Shown: one piece after another, positions 8,481 to 19,038 of the stretch
Layout of the letters: every line of letters starts with the position of its first letter
Numbering within the stretch: position 1 is the first letter of the stretch
From: Acinetobacter halotolerans
GTDB lineage: Bacteria > Pseudomonadota > Gammaproteobacteria > Pseudomonadales > Moraxellaceae
NCBI RefSeq assembly: GCF_004208515.1
Contig: NZ_SGIM01000012.1
Span: forward strand, 36,165-100,164
DNA length: 64,000 nucleotides
Direction: 5' to 3'
The notes under the pieces: model-generated
Told to the model about the DNA's origin: nothing
Databases searched by the model: none
Seen by the model: the letters and a program-made list of their open reading frames with translations, nothing else
Program-made: the position numbers and the translations under genes

Positions 8481-10787
8481 TTAACTGCCTTGAACCAAAC
8501 GTCTTGCACTAATAATCCCCGGTTGTTGCTCTAAGCGAGCCAATAAACGAGAGAGTTGTGCTAAACCTTTAACTTCAATTAGCAACTTCATATTGGCAAT
8601 ACCGTCTGATTCGGAAATGGTATTAACCTGACGAATATTGATTTGATCAGAAAAGATCACTTGGGTTAAATCTTTAAGCAAACCACGACGATCATACGCC
8701 TCAACCACGATCTGCACACTCTGACCGCGGGTCGGCTGCATTTCCCAATCTGCTTCTACTGCACGCTCAGGCTCTAGCCCTGTCATCCGTATATAATCCG
8801 TACAAGCGACCTTATGAATGCTCACACCACGATTTAAAGTGATGTAGCCGCCAATCGACTCACCATGAACAGGCTGACAACATTGAGCAATGTGTAGTTC
8901 CACATTATCCAAACCATCAATCAAGATCCCATGTGCAGATAAAGTATGGCTGGCACGCGGATTCAATGCTGGCTTCAACACCAACTCAGGCTCATCTTGA
9001 TCCAAATGCATCTGACGATTCACTTGGTTAATCAGCGCATGCAGACTAATGTCCCCACTGACTAATGCCACCAAAATATCATCACCAGATTTTAGATTAA
9101 AATGAGATGAATAATCCTTTAAATCAATACTTTTCGGGTGAATAGCCAGCCGCGCGAGCTCCTTATTCAACAGCTCTCGACCCACTTCAATATTCTTACT
9201 ACGATCTTGTTGCCTAAACCAGTGACGTAGCTTGTCTCGTGCGCGCGAAGTTTTGATATAACCTAAGGAATTTACCAGCCAATCACGGTTTGGTTCCCGA
9301 TCTTTCTTGGTTAAGATCTCAACCTGTTCACCCGTTTTTAAGGTATAGGTTAATGGCACATACCGCTGATTTACCCGTGCGGCATAGCATTTGTTCCCCA
9401 CCTCGGTATGCACATGGTATGCAAAGTCAAGAACCGTTGAACCGCGTGCCAATTCTTTAATATCACCATCACGACTAAACACATAAATCTTTTCAAAATT
9501 CTCAAAATCTTGAATCTGATCTATACCATTTGACTCATCATCTTCGCCATGTGGTGTAGTTTCAGTACGTTCCTGATAATGCTCAAGTACTGCACGCAAG
9601 GAATGCAAACGATCATTAAAGGAGTGATCGGTATTTTTTGCACCTTCTTTATAGTTAAAGTGCGAGCAAACTCCGAGTTCAGCTTCTTCATGCATCTCGA
9701 AAGTACGAATTTGCACTTCTAGAGATTTATTCTCTGCAATGACTGCCGTATGCAAAGAGCGGTAACCATTGGCTTTCGGATTGGTAACATAGTCATCAAA
9801 CTGATTAGGAATATGCCGCCACAACTGATGCACAATTCCTAAGGCATGGTAACAATCGGGTACGCTTTTCAATAATACACGCACTGCCCGTATATCATAG
9901 AGCTGATCGAAGCTGAGATTCTTACTTTTCATTTTTCGATAAATCGAATAAATGTGCTTCACTCGCCCTGTAATTTCAGCATCAATATCATATACACTCA
10001 ATTCAGTCTTAAGCTTGTCAATCACAAATTGAATATACTGCTCTCGCTCCAAACGTTTTTCATTCAGTAAAGATGCAATTTCTTTATAACGTTCAGGTGC
10101 TAAATAACGAAAGGCAAGGTCTTCCAACTCCCATTTCAGTTGTGCAATCCCTAAGCGATGTGCCAACGGAGAGTAGATGGTTAAGATTTCACGAGCGACA
10201 CGTTCTTGACGCTCTTTACTTGCATTTGCTAACTCACGCAATGCATAAGTACGTTCTGCCAATTTGATTAATACAACACGCACATCCTCTGTCACTGAGA
10301 TGAGCATCTTATATATGCCGTTTAAATGTTCACGTTGGTTATTATTAAAATGATCTTCTAGGCGCTTATTTTTTTCAATCAACTCAGACAGTTTACCCAT
10401 CGCAAGTGTACCTTTGACGAGACCTAAAACTTGCTCACCAAACTCACGCTGAATATCCTCAAGTGTGATCAATCCTTCACGTACACTTCGATATAATACT
10501 GCCGCTGACAACGTATCTTCATCTACATGTAAATGCGCTAGAATATCTGCCATACCAATCCCTGTACTAAAGGTATTGGTATGATGATTAACCGTAGTTT
10601 CTAACTCTTTTGCTAAGGTAAGCTCTGCAACTTTTTGTAGTTGTTTCAGCTCATCCCTATCCAAGATATCGCACACTCGATCTAGCCAAGAAACTAGACT
10701 ACTTTGCGCTTCAGCGGCATGTTCTACAGTCGCTTCCTCAGACAATTCTTGGAATCGTCCAGGTAACTGTTCACGTACTGTGACCAT
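8481..10787 (-). CDS. relA: GTP pyrophosphokinase RelA ((p)ppGpp synthetase I)
   Basis: A 768-residue long RSH protein. Order: pseudo-hydrolase domain, synthetase domain (YDIRAVRVLL, NPKANGYRSLHTAV and EVQIRTFEMHEEAELG), TGS domain (STVLDFAYHVHTEVG), a conserved Cys region (HIAQCCQPVHGESIGGY) and a C-terminal ACT domain. The N-terminal HD hydrolase signature is lost (FSTGIG and LYRSVREG replace the metal-binding residues), which marks RelA rather than SpoT. It should make (p)ppGpp on starved ribosomes and not degrade it. The monocistronic gene has its own terminator. Confidence 0.95.
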   Translation of the reverse strand: MVTVREQLPGRFQELSEEATVEHAAEAQSSLVSWLDRVCDILDRDELKQLQKVAELTLAKELETTVNHHTNTFSTGIGMADILAHLHVDEDTLSAAVLYRSVREGLITLEDIQREFGEQVLGLVKGTLAMGKLSELIEKNKRLEDHFNNNQREHLNGIYKMLISVTEDVRVVLIKLAERTYALRELANASKERQERVAREILTIYSPLAHRLGIAQLKWELEDLAFRYLAPERYKEIASLLNEKRLEREQYIQFVIDKLKTELSVYDIDAEITGRVKHIYSIYRKMKSKNLSFDQLYDIRAVRVLLKSVPDCYHALGIVHQLWRHIPNQFDDYVTNPKANGYRSLHTAVIAENKSLEVQIRTFEMHEEAELGVCSHFNYKEGAKNTDHSFNDRLHSLRAVLEHYQERTETTPHGEDDESNGIDQIQDFENFEKIYVFSRDGDIKELARGSTVLDFAYHVHTEVGNKCYAARVNQRYVPLTYTLKTGEQVEILTKKDREPNRDWLVNSLGYIKTSRARDKLRHWFRQQDRSKNIEVGRELLNKELARLAIHPKSIDLKDYSSHFNLKSGDDILVALVSGDISLHALINQVNRQMHLDQDEPELVLKPALNPRASHTLSAHGILIDGLDNVELHIAQCCQPVHGESIGGYITLNRGVSIHKVACTDYIRMTGLEPERAVEADWEMQPTRGQSVQIVVEAYDRRGLLKDLTQVIFSDQINIRQVNTISESDGIANMKLLIEVKGLAQLSRLLARLEQQPGIISARRLVQGS

Positions 10788-10833
10788 ACCATTCTCCTCT
10801 GGATATATAACTCATTTTCTAATCGTTTATCTC

Positions 10834-12225
10834 TTAGATTTTATCAAACTCATTTTTTTCAAATAAGGCAATAGATTCAACATGTTCAGTATGGGTAAAC
10901 ATATCCATTACTGCAGCTTTCCTAAGCTGATAACCATATTGTGCCAATACACCCGCATCCCTTGCCAGTGTTGAAGGATTACATGAAACATAAACGATTC
11001 TTTTTGCTCCAAACTTCGGTACATACTGCATCACCTCAAATGCACCCGATCTAGGAGGATCAATCAATAATGCATCAAATCCTTGTTTTGCCCAAGAATG
11101 ATGCGAAAAGTCTTTTGTTAAATCTTGTGAAAAGAATACGGCATGAGCCAGCTCGTTTGCTTTTGCATTCTCCGTCGCTCGTTGTACCATTTCATCACTT
11201 GCTTCAACACCCACCACTTGACCTGCCTCACCAACACAACGCGCTAAAGGAAGAGAGAAGTTGCCTAATCCACAAAATAGATCAAGTACCCTTTCCCCTG
11301 GTTGTAATTCTAGCAATTCACATGCCAATTGAACCATTTTAGCATTTATAGCGCCATTTACCTGTGTAAAATCTAACGGTGAGAATGCGAAATTGACGTC
11401 AAACTCGTCTAAACGGTAATGCAAACGCATCGGTGCTCGCGGGTCATCCACGCGATGTACACTGTCTGGCCCTTTGGGTTGTAAGTACAACTGCCATTGC
11501 TTGTCTAGCGCGAATTGACGTAATTGGTTGACATCCGACACATTTAATTCGTCCAAGTGACGAATTAACAATGCAACATCTGTATCCCCCATTGCCAACT
11601 CGATGTGTCCAATCTGGGCTTTAGCAGTTAAATTTTCCAGTAGCTTTCTCAGCTCAGGTAATGTGGCAGATAAAGTTTGCTCCAGCACATTACACTGCTG
11701 AATCGCAGTTAAATGATTACTATGATGTTCCCGAAAGCCCATCACGAGGCGGTCTTGCCTAGCGATATAGCGAACACCAATCCTAGCGCGACGTCGATAA
11801 TCCATTTTTACCGAGCGAATAGGATCGAGCCACTGTTCAGGTTGTAAGCCCGCAAAATGTTGTAGATGGGACTGCAACACATTTTGCTTTAGTCGAATCT
11901 GCTCATCAGGATGGATATGTTGTAAGCTACAACCACCACACACCCCATAATGTGGACAAATCGGCTCAATTCTCTGCTCTGCTGCCTCACTCTCAAGTGT
12001 CAGCATTTCAGCTTCTTCTAGACGAGTAGTCTGATGGGTAATTCTTGCTCGTACAGTCTCACCGACTAAAGCATTACGAATAAAAACTTTTTTACCCTGC
12101 TTTTCTTTCGGATGATCTGCATGCGTTCCATAATGTGCAATCCCTCGCCCCTCATGCGAAAAAGCTTCGACTTGAAAGGTATAAATAGGACTTTGGGCTG
12201 GACGCTGTTTCGCTTTATGTTTCAA
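10834..12225 (-). CDS. rlmD: 23S rRNA (uracil-1939-C5)-methyltransferase RlmD
   Basis: A 463-residue protein. The N-terminal TRAM domain ([14 protein letters not shown]) is followed by the [4Fe-4S] cysteines in [15 protein letters not shown], a SAM-binding motif [23 protein letters not shown], and the catalytic cysteine in [12 protein letters not shown]. These separate RlmD (RumA) from the cluster-free TrmA. It methylates U1939 of 23S rRNA. The gene lies about 50 bp upstream of relA on the same strand, a neighbourhood also known in other gammaproteobacteria. Confidence 0.95.
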   Translation of the reverse strand: MKHKAKQRPAQSPIYTFQVEAFSHEGRGIAHYGTHADHPKEKQGKKVFIRNALVGETVRARITHQTTRLEEAEMLTLESEAAEQRIEPICPHYGVCGGCSLQHIHPDEQIRLKQNVLQSHLQHFAGLQPEQWLDPIRSVKMDYRRRARIGVRYIARQDRLVMGFREHHSNHLTAIQQCNVLEQTLSATLPELRKLLENLTAKAQIGHIELAMGDTDVALLIRHLDELNVSDVNQLRQFALDKQWQLYLQPKGPDSVHRVDDPRAPMRLHYRLDEFDVNFAFSPLDFTQVNGAINAKMVQLACELLELQPGERVLDLFCGLGNFSLPLARCVGEAGQVVGVEASDEMVQRATENAKANELAHAVFFSQDLTKDFSHHSWAKQGFDALLIDPPRSGAFEVMQYVPKFGAKRIVYVSCNPSTLARDAGVLAQYGYQLRKAAVMDMFTHTEHVESIALFEKNEFDKI

Positions 12226-12234
12226 AAGATGAAC

Positions 12235-13059
12235 CTAATTTTGGGGCGCAAAAGTGTGTGCGGTGAATACAGTATATTGCGATGTTCGCTGCCATACCTG
12301 TAAAAAATCTGATTGTTGCGTTTGCGTTTGTAAATATTCAACTGTTGACTGAATCATCTGTTGATGATCTTGTTGATTTAGCTGCCCTTTTAACAGTAAC
12401 CAACGTAAATACACCAACCATGTATTTAGAACATCGCCTTCACAATAACTGGTCAGTTTTAACCATTGCTCAGTACGGACATATTCAGGCACATGATAAC
12501 CAGACTCGCCACGCTTTCCAGGGAAACCAAGAAGACACGCAATATCATCCAATTTTTGGAAATTACGACCATTAAACATGGCCATGACATCCATCAAATC
12601 AACATGACGATGATGGTAACGGTTCTGGTAATTATTAAAGCGCTTTTGGTTATCAATTTCACCTTGATCAAACAAACTCGGTGCCGTAAGTCCATGGTAC
12701 ATGGCACGGAATAAAATCACCGGCAAGTCAAATTGTGAACCATTCCAACTAACCAAAGTTGGCTGTTTTTTATCAAAAATAGATAAAAACTTAGTCAACA
12801 TTTCCGCTTCAGAGTTCTGTTCCCGACTAAATGAAAACAGTCTAAAACCTTTTTCATCAATCCATAAGCCTGAGATACACACAATTTCATGTAAAGGCAA
12901 ACGCTGAAAGTCCATACCAGACTCTTGACGGCGAATCTTGGTCAGTGCCTGCTCCACATCGGCTTCAGGCAAATCAAGGTGATACAGATGAGCACCAGCT
13001 TTTAAATCAGTCAGTGTTTCAATATCAAAAACTAAAATCGGAAAACGTAAGCTCATCAT
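12235..13059 (-). CDS. Predicted 3'-5' exonuclease, DnaQ/PolB-like DEDDy fold
   Basis: A 274-residue single-domain protein with the three exonuclease motifs: FDIET (Exo I, near residue 11), SWNGSQFDLP (Exo II) and a Tyr-containing YCEGDVLNTW (Exo III, DEDDy type). It matches the family annotated as predicted PolB-like 3'-5' exonuclease. No polymerase domain is attached. It ends 9 bp before rlmD and starts just after cysM, so all three may share a transcript. The nucleic-acid substrate is unknown. Confidence 0.85.
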   Translation of the reverse strand: MMSLRFPILVFDIETLTDLKAGAHLYHLDLPEADVEQALTKIRRQESGMDFQRLPLHEIVCISGLWIDEKGFRLFSFSREQNSEAEMLTKFLSIFDKKQPTLVSWNGSQFDLPVILFRAMYHGLTAPSLFDQGEIDNQKRFNNYQNRYHHRHVDLMDVMAMFNGRNFQKLDDIACLLGFPGKRGESGYHVPEYVRTEQWLKLTSYCEGDVLNTWLVYLRWLLLKGQLNQQDHQQMIQSTVEYLQTQTQQSDFLQVWQRTSQYTVFTAHTFAPQN

Positions 13060-13073
13060 TCAATACAATTCAG

Positions 13074-14009
13074 TTAGGCTTGGTCTTCATCTTGCACTGA
13101 AAACAATCCAGTCGACAAGTAACGATCACCTCGGTCGCAGATAATACAAACAATCACGGCATCTGGATTCTCTTCTGCGATTTTGAGCGAAGCCCAAACA
13201 GCGCCGCCCGAAGATGTACCTGCGCTAATTCCTTCCTTACGAGCAAGTTTACGCATGGTTCTTTCCGCTTCGATCTGTGGAATATCCATAATACGATCGA
13301 CACGACTGGCATCGTAAATGGTAGGTAAATATTCTTGCGGCCAACGACGAATACCCGCAATGCTCGATCCATCTGAAGGTTGTAGACCAATAATTTGAAT
13401 CTCAGGGTTTTGTTCTTTTAAATACTTTGAGACACCCATAATCGTGCCTGTGGTTCCCATCGAACTGACAAAATGCGTGATTTTTCCAGCAGTTTGCTTC
13501 CAGATTTCAGGGCCAGTGGTGAGATAGTGTGCTTCTACATTGTCAGGATTGCCAAACTGATTGAGTACAAAGCCTTGACCCTGTGCTTGCATCTGCAATG
13601 CCAAGTCACGTGCGCCTTCCATACCTTGTTGCTGTGTCACTTCAATTAACTCAGCCCCATACGCCGACATGGCATCTTTTCGTTCTTGGCTCATGTTGTT
13701 CGGCATGATCAGCTTCATGTTATAGCCGCGCATGGCTGCGACCATCGCTAACGCAATCCCTGTATTTCCACTGGTTGCTTCAATTAAAGTATCACCTGGC
13801 TGGATTTGTCCGCGCTTTTCGGCTTGGATAATCATATTGTATGCAGGACGATCTTTGACTGATCCGGCAGGGTTATTGCCTTCTAATTTGGCTAATACCG
13901 TGGCCTGAGTATGACTTGCTAACCGCTGTAAACGCACTAAAGGAGTTTTACCAACATAATCATCGAGTAAAAATTCATTTGCTAAAAAATCAGTTTGCAT
14001 GTTCGTCAT
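13074..14009 (-). CDS. cysM: Cysteine synthase B (O-acetylserine sulfhydrylase)
   Basis: PLP enzyme that makes cysteine from O-acetylserine; CysM can also use thiosulfate. The PLP lysine is in NPAGSVKDRPAYNMI, the phosphate loop is TSGNTGIALA, and SSMGTTGTIMG and the C-terminal SAGTSSGGA are present. The RRWPQEYLP segment fits CysM better than CysK. The open frame extends 19 codons further upstream, but that part is hydrophobic and unlike the family, so the ATG at 14009 (MTNMQTDF) is preferred; the ATG three codons later is possible. The gene is divergent from the GacS kinase. Confidence 0.93.
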   Translation of the reverse strand: MTNMQTDFLANEFLLDDYVGKTPLVRLQRLASHTQATVLAKLEGNNPAGSVKDRPAYNMIIQAEKRGQIQPGDTLIEATSGNTGIALAMVAAMRGYNMKLIMPNNMSQERKDAMSAYGAELIEVTQQQGMEGARDLALQMQAQGQGFVLNQFGNPDNVEAHYLTTGPEIWKQTAGKITHFVSSMGTTGTIMGVSKYLKEQNPEIQIIGLQPSDGSSIAGIRRWPQEYLPTIYDASRVDRIMDIPQIEAERTMRKLARKEGISAGTSSGGAVWASLKIAEENPDAVIVCIICDRGDRYLSTGLFSVQDEDQA

Positions 14010-14156
14010 GATCGACACCGATATCAATGTGGCGACTATTGTATGAAAAAAACAGAGAAACTGCACCTTTTCACGCTGCTTTTTATTGACCGCTAAACGC
14101 TCACGCGATGTAAAGCGTGCTAAGATATTTTGCAGAATGATAAATCTGCCCCAACT

Positions 14157-16967
14157 ATGTCAAATTTCAATAAAGCCATCTCCAAACGTTTACGGCTCAA
14201 TCATGCTTACGGACAACTGATCGCACTCATTTTCGTTCCGATCGCGATTTTGACAGGTGTGGGAATCATTTGGGTTTTATCTGAAACAACCAATGCCGCC
14301 AAACAACAACAAAATGCGGAAGCATCTGCCATTTTGGCGCGTTACCATCAGACCTCGACTGAGCTATTTCATCTCATACAAGAACATCCTGATCAGTACG
14401 ATCGCGCTCAAAACCTCATGCAGAAGATGTTTGATGAAAAAAACTTACAACGCGCAGTGTTGATTGACAATAAAGGACAAACTTACTTAACTGTTGGCTA
14501 TCAAAATAATCGCTTCTGGCCAAACTTTCCTAAAAATAGTCATTTTTTTGGTCCTATTCCACATAATGATAATAATATTTATGGTGTAAGACTGGATAAC
14601 AGCAACCCCAATTCAGTGTGGTTAATGATTGAGTTGAACAACCACTCACTCGAACTCGCTCGCTATAAGATTTTATTATCACTGGTTGCGACAGGACTGT
14701 TAACACTCTTAATTTTATTGTTTTGCTTAAATGTTTTTTCTCGTCGTTGGCTGGCACCTTTATACGAGATCCGTATGCAAATGCAACGCCTCAATGCCGA
14801 TACATTGGATCAGCATATTGTGGTCAACAGTACAGGTGAACTGCGATTACTACAACGCGACATTGCTAATGTGGTCAAGCGCTTACACTTCAGTTTCTTA
14901 GAATTAAAAGAACATACCGAACAAACTGAAGAAGACTTACGCCGAACACTGGACACTTTAGAAGTTCAAAACATTACCTATCGTCAGGCACGTGACCAAG
15001 CTATTTCATCGAACCAATCGAAATCAGTCTTTCTCGCCAATATCAGCCACGAGTTAAGAACACCACTGAATAGTATTGATGGATTTATTCACTTGTTGCT
15101 ACGTCAGCAGAACTTAAGCAACGAACAGAATTTATACCTACAAACCATTCGTAAATCATCGGCACATCTTCTAGCGCTTATCAACGACGTTCTTGATTTT
15201 TCTAAAATTGACGCTGGGAAATTAGAGCTTGAAACTGCACCCTTTGACCTAGAAGAAGCCATCTTTGATGTGATGGATATGCTGTCTCCCTTGGCCGCAC
15301 AAAAACATATTAATATGGCATTTTATTATGCGGATAATATCCCACAACATGTAGTCGGTGATGCCTTACGCTTTAAGCAGATCCTAACCAACCTCATTTC
15401 TAATGCGATTAAATTCACACCTGATGGTGAAATCATCGTTCGTGTGCGTATGGAAGATGATGAGATTGGACAGTGTCTATTACATTTTAGCGTGCAAGAC
15501 AGTGGGATTGGTTTAAGCGGCACAGATCGCAAGAGATTGTTTGAGTCCTTCTCGCAAGGCGATGCGTCGGTCACACGTCAATTTGGCGGTACAGGACTAG
15601 GCTTAGCCATCTCCAAACAACTGGTGCATTTGATGCGAGGACAAATCGGCTTTGAAGACAACCAAGAACGCGCACCGACTGAAAAAGGCTCAACATTCTG
15701 GTTTACCGCTTCATTTAAAGTAGAGGAACAAGATGCCATAATCGAACATCCTCGATTTGACCATTTACAAGTGGTGTCTTATCTTGCACACCCTGCGACA
15801 GCCAGTGTACTTCGCTTATATCTCGAAAATTATCATGTTGATCATATCGAAACGCAGTCGATTTTAGATTTATTTAGTCGACTCAATCACCTAAATCAGC
15901 AAGAAAATACTTGGCTGATTGTCGATCACAGTGGTGATACCGAAGCGTTACTCAAAGAAATTCGTCAACGCTATCATGGCAATCTCGCTGTTTACGGCTA
16001 TCAGATGAGTCTCGATCCCACCATGTTGAATGAGTATCGTGCTCGACCAATTTACCAACCACTCAGCCGTCGTGAACTGATTCAACTGTTAGGCAATCAA
16101 CCTATTTTTGAGCAAGAACCAGAGGATTTTAATGGTCAAGGCTTACACATCTTAGCTGTAGATGACCATTTACCGAACTTGATCGTACTTGAAGCGCTAT
16201 TAGGTGAACTGAATGTCACCACCACCAAAGCACTGAGTGGGCAAAAAGCTATTGATATCATTCAAGAGCGTATAGAACAAAAATCGCCACCTTTCGATCT
16301 GGTCTTTATGGATATCCAAATGCCTGTGATGTCAGGTATTGATACCACTCGTGCGATTCGCTCATTAGAGTCAACTTTAGATTCAGGTATGCAACTGCCG
16401 ATCATTGCACTGACTGCACATGCGCTGGCAGATGAAAAACAAAAACTCCTCAAAGTTGGTATGAATGACTATGTCACCAAGCCGATTCAAATGGAGCAAA
16501 TCATTCAAATCTTGACGCAGTGGACCAAGAATAATTTTAGCTCTCAACCTGTAAATAGTGAAACCAAACGCCCTGTAGAATCAATTGATCCGCAAATTTT
16601 AAATTGGCAACAAAGCATTCAACTGGCTGCCAATAAAGAAGATTTGGCCCAAGACTTATTGCGTATGTTAGTCGATAGTTTTGATACCGAATTGACAGAA
16701 ATGCAACAACTGATTGAGGTGGAAGATTTCCCACAACTTGAACACGTGTTGCACCGTCTATATGGTGCTACGCGCTATGTCGGTACACCAACCTTACAAC
16801 GGGTGGCAGGTGAATTTGAACAGTTTGTTTCGACACTGCGTAAAGAACGTCGCAAAGCAGATGAAAGTTTTACTCGAGAAACCAATCATCGTTTTAATGA
16901 ACTCAACTTTGCAATTGAACAAGTTAGACAATCAGCAAATTTAATCCTTAATTTAAATGACGGTTAA
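14157..16967 (+). CDS. gacS: GacS/BarA-type hybrid sensor histidine kinase
   Basis: A 936-residue tripartite kinase. Order: membrane helix near residues 22-46, a periplasmic loop of about 120 residues, a second helix near 168-193, HAMP, HisKA with His298 (NISHELRTPL), HATPase (NLISNAIKFT, DSGIGL, GGTGLGLAIS), a receiver with Asp719 (FMDIQMP), and an HPt domain with His866 (LHRLYGATRYVG). This layout and the HPt motif match GacS/BarA, which signals through GacA/UvrY to CsrA-titrating RNAs. A TTG nine codons upstream keeps the frame open; the ATG is preferred. No response-regulator gene is adjacent. Confidence 0.92.
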   Translation: MSNFNKAISKRLRLNHAYGQLIALIFVPIAILTGVGIIWVLSETTNAAKQQQNAEASAILARYHQTSTELFHLIQEHPDQYDRAQNLMQKMFDEKNLQRAVLIDNKGQTYLTVGYQNNRFWPNFPKNSHFFGPIPHNDNNIYGVRLDNSNPNSVWLMIELNNHSLELARYKILLSLVATGLLTLLILLFCLNVFSRRWLAPLYEIRMQMQRLNADTLDQHIVVNSTGELRLLQRDIANVVKRLHFSFLELKEHTEQTEEDLRRTLDTLEVQNITYRQARDQAISSNQSKSVFLANISHELRTPLNSIDGFIHLLLRQQNLSNEQNLYLQTIRKSSAHLLALINDVLDFSKIDAGKLELETAPFDLEEAIFDVMDMLSPLAAQKHINMAFYYADNIPQHVVGDALRFKQILTNLISNAIKFTPDGEIIVRVRMEDDEIGQCLLHFSVQDSGIGLSGTDRKRLFESFSQGDASVTRQFGGTGLGLAISKQLVHLMRGQIGFEDNQERAPTEKGSTFWFTASFKVEEQDAIIEHPRFDHLQVVSYLAHPATASVLRLYLENYHVDHIETQSILDLFSRLNHLNQQENTWLIVDHSGDTEALLKEIRQRYHGNLAVYGYQMSLDPTMLNEYRARPIYQPLSRRELIQLLGNQPIFEQEPEDFNGQGLHILAVDDHLPNLIVLEALLGELNVTTTKALSGQKAIDIIQERIEQKSPPFDLVFMDIQMPVMSGIDTTRAIRSLESTLDSGMQLPIIALTAHALADEKQKLLKVGMNDYVTKPIQMEQIIQILTQWTKNNFSSQPVNSETKRPVESIDPQILNWQQSIQLAANKEDLAQDLLRMLVDSFDTELTEMQQLIEVEDFPQLEHVLHRLYGATRYVGTPTLQRVAGEFEQFVSTLRKERRKADESFTRETNHRFNELNFAIEQVRQSANLILNLNDG

Positions 16968-17044
16968 GGTGACTGTTGTGTCATGTTTCATCTTAAAAAC
17001 TCATGCTATGCTGCCGATCATCAAACACAATAAGAGTATGACAG

Positions 17045-17833
17045 ATGGCCGTTTTACGCGTTGAAAAGAACAATGGAATTGCAACGGTTTACCTCAACCG
17101 TCCAGATAAACGCAATGCAATGAGTTTTGCGTTGTTAAAGGAACTTGTCGCAACTGCCAAAAAAATTGAAAAAGATCGCTCTATTCGCTGTGTCATTTTA
17201 ACTGGCGAAGCACAAGTCTTCAGTGCTGGTATTGATCTTTCTGATCTAAATAATCCTAAAAATACTGTATTTGCGGCATGGGAACTGATCAAACCGGGAC
17301 AAAGCCTTTTTCAAAAAGCGTTCTTAATTTGGCAAAACTTACCGATTCCCGTTATCGCGGCAATTGAAGGCTATTGTTTCGGCGCAGGTATGCAACTTGC
17401 ACTCGCTGCCGACATTCGTATTGCCACACCTAATACACAAATGTCGATTATGGAAAGTCGTTGGGGGCTTGTGCCTGATATGGGCTTAACCCGTTCTTTA
17501 AAGGGTTTAATCGGCGTTGATTTAGCAAAAGAATTGACTCTAACAGCACGTATTTTTGATGCGCAATATGCCAAAGAAATCGGCTTGGTCACGCATTTGG
17601 ACGCTGATCCATTAGCAAAGGCAAATCTCATTGCCCAAGAAATGCTACAACGTTCACCTGATGCATTGATGGCTGCCAAACGCGTATTAGATGCAATGCA
17701 ACACCAACCTCAAAAAGCGTTACGTTTAGAAAAGCTGTGGCAGCTTAAACTGATTTTAGGTAAAAACAGCGCACTTGCACGTAAGAAAGATAAGAACCCT
17801 GAAGTTGAATTCTTACCGCGTCAGTATAAATAA
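17045..17833 (+). CDS. Crotonase (enoyl-CoA hydratase/isomerase) family protein
   Basis: A 262-residue single-domain crotonase. The CoA-binding and oxyanion-hole elements are visible in RPDKRNAMSF, FSAGIDLSDL and GYCFGAGMQLALAADIRIA. ESRWGLVPDMG follows, where a hydratase would place a catalytic Glu; the Asp in PDMG is more typical of some isomerase-like members. The substrate cannot be fixed. The gene stands alone, with a hairpin 20 bp after the stop. Confidence 0.88.
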   Translation: MAVLRVEKNNGIATVYLNRPDKRNAMSFALLKELVATAKKIEKDRSIRCVILTGEAQVFSAGIDLSDLNNPKNTVFAAWELIKPGQSLFQKAFLIWQNLPIPVIAAIEGYCFGAGMQLALAADIRIATPNTQMSIMESRWGLVPDMGLTRSLKGLIGVDLAKELTLTARIFDAQYAKEIGLVTHLDADPLAKANLIAQEMLQRSPDALMAAKRVLDAMQHQPQKALRLEKLWQLKLILGKNSALARKKDKNPEVEFLPRQYK

Positions 17834-17853
17834 GCTAAATTCAATATACAGTT

Positions 17854-17998
17854 TGCCCCATAATTCACTATCGTGGGGCAGCATGGATGCCGCCGTTGAG
17901 CTGCTTTGCACTGCATTCAAAGCGTTGCTTTGAAATTGCTCAGGATGTGCCGTCAGCTCAACAAAGAGGTTTTGTTACTTTTGCCCAGTCAAAAGTAA
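17854..17998. repeat. Structured intergenic element with several hairpins
   Basis: Four inverted repeats are packed into 145 bp. TGCCCCA/TGGGGCA occupies 17854-17860 and 17874-17880. An outer stem GTTGAGCTG/CAGCTCAAC (17895-17903, 17954-17962) encloses TCAAAGC-GTT-GCTTTGA (17917-17933). TTACTTTTG/CAAAAGTAA (17975-17983, 17990-17998) follows. The block is richer in GC than its flanks and has no long open frame. The last arm resembles a dispersed intergenic sequence I associate with Acinetobacter genomes, which is from memory and unverified. The first hairpin lacks a T-run, so it is a weak terminator at best. The whole gap (17834-18149) has no gene. Confidence 0.55.
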
Positions 17999-18149
17999 GG
18001 CTAACGCCTACGCAAAAATAATTTGATTTCGCACAATTTAAGCGGCTATTTAAAGCTTAATATAGAGATAAGCTACAAATAGCGTCTCCAGATATCATAT
18101 TTCAGTGAAAAATCTTAAATCAAAAATAATGAGGTTATTGAGTTTTTAT

Positions 18150-19016
18150 ATGCAAATCGATCAACAAACACCAATTGCTTTCTTAGGTATGGGTTTAATG
18201 GGTACACGCATGACTGCCCGACTCCTTCAAGCAGGCTACTCAGTTGCTGTTTGGAACCGCAGCCCACATGCTTGTGAGGCACTGATTCAACAAGGTGCAA
18301 CCGTTTTAGAACTTGATCAGATTGCAGACTACCCCGTGATTTTGACCTGCTTGGCAGACGACAAAGCAGTTCAAAGTGTCTTTGCTCAAATCCAACCTTA
18401 TCTACAGCCACAACAAATCATTGTCGATTTCTCTAGCTTATCGGTAGCAGTAACCCAAGAATTAGCTCGATCTGCTCAACAACAACAAGTCACATGGATC
18501 GACTCCCCTGTTTCGGGTGGAACGATGGGCGCGGAACAAGGCACACTGGTTATCTTTGCAGGTGGAATTGCCAAGACCATCGAACAACTGAACCCAATCT
18601 ATCAAGTTCTATCACAACGCGTAACCCGTATGGGCGATTCAGGAACAGGACAAGCAACAAAGATTTGCAATCAACTGATTGTTGCCGCTAATAGTACCTT
18701 GATTGCTGAAGCCGTTGCACTGGCCGACCAAGCAGGTGTGGATACGACTTTACTCGCTCCTGCACTTGCAGATGGATTTGCTGATTCTAAACCGCTACAA
18801 ATACTTGCTCCCCGTATGGCGACTCATACCTTTGAACCAGTGCAGTGGAAAGTCCAAACCCTTTCCAAAGATTTAAATAATGCGTTACAACTCGCACAAA
18901 GCTTTAACCTAGAGATACCTGTTGCACAAAAAGCCCTACTACAGTTACAAGCGCACCAACAAAATGGCTTTGCTGAGAATGATTTAGCTACTATCATTCA
19001 ACATATAGAACAATAA
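18150..19016 (+). CDS. glxR: 2-hydroxy-3-oxopropionate (tartronate semialdehyde) reductase-like dehydrogenase
   Basis: A 288-residue beta-hydroxyacid dehydrogenase. The Rossmann motif FLGMGLMGTRMTARL starts near residue 9, the substrate-binding DSPVSGGTMGAEQGTL is near residue 120, and the catalytic Lys lies in GTGQATKICNQL. The family includes 3-hydroxyisobutyrate dehydrogenase and GlxR; the hydroxypyruvate isomerase gene 22 bp downstream favours GlxR. The frame opens at a GTG 45 bp earlier, but the first 15 codons are unlike the family, so the internal ATG is chosen. Specificity is inferred from context. Confidence 0.8.
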   Translation: MQIDQQTPIAFLGMGLMGTRMTARLLQAGYSVAVWNRSPHACEALIQQGATVLELDQIADYPVILTCLADDKAVQSVFAQIQPYLQPQQIIVDFSSLSVAVTQELARSAQQQQVTWIDSPVSGGTMGAEQGTLVIFAGGIAKTIEQLNPIYQVLSQRVTRMGDSGTGQATKICNQLIVAANSTLIAEAVALADQAGVDTTLLAPALADGFADSKPLQILAPRMATHTFEPVQWKVQTLSKDLNNALQLAQSFNLEIPVAQKALLQLQAHQQNGFAENDLATIIQHIEQ

Positions 19017-19038
19017 TTAACGCGTCATGGAGGTTAAT

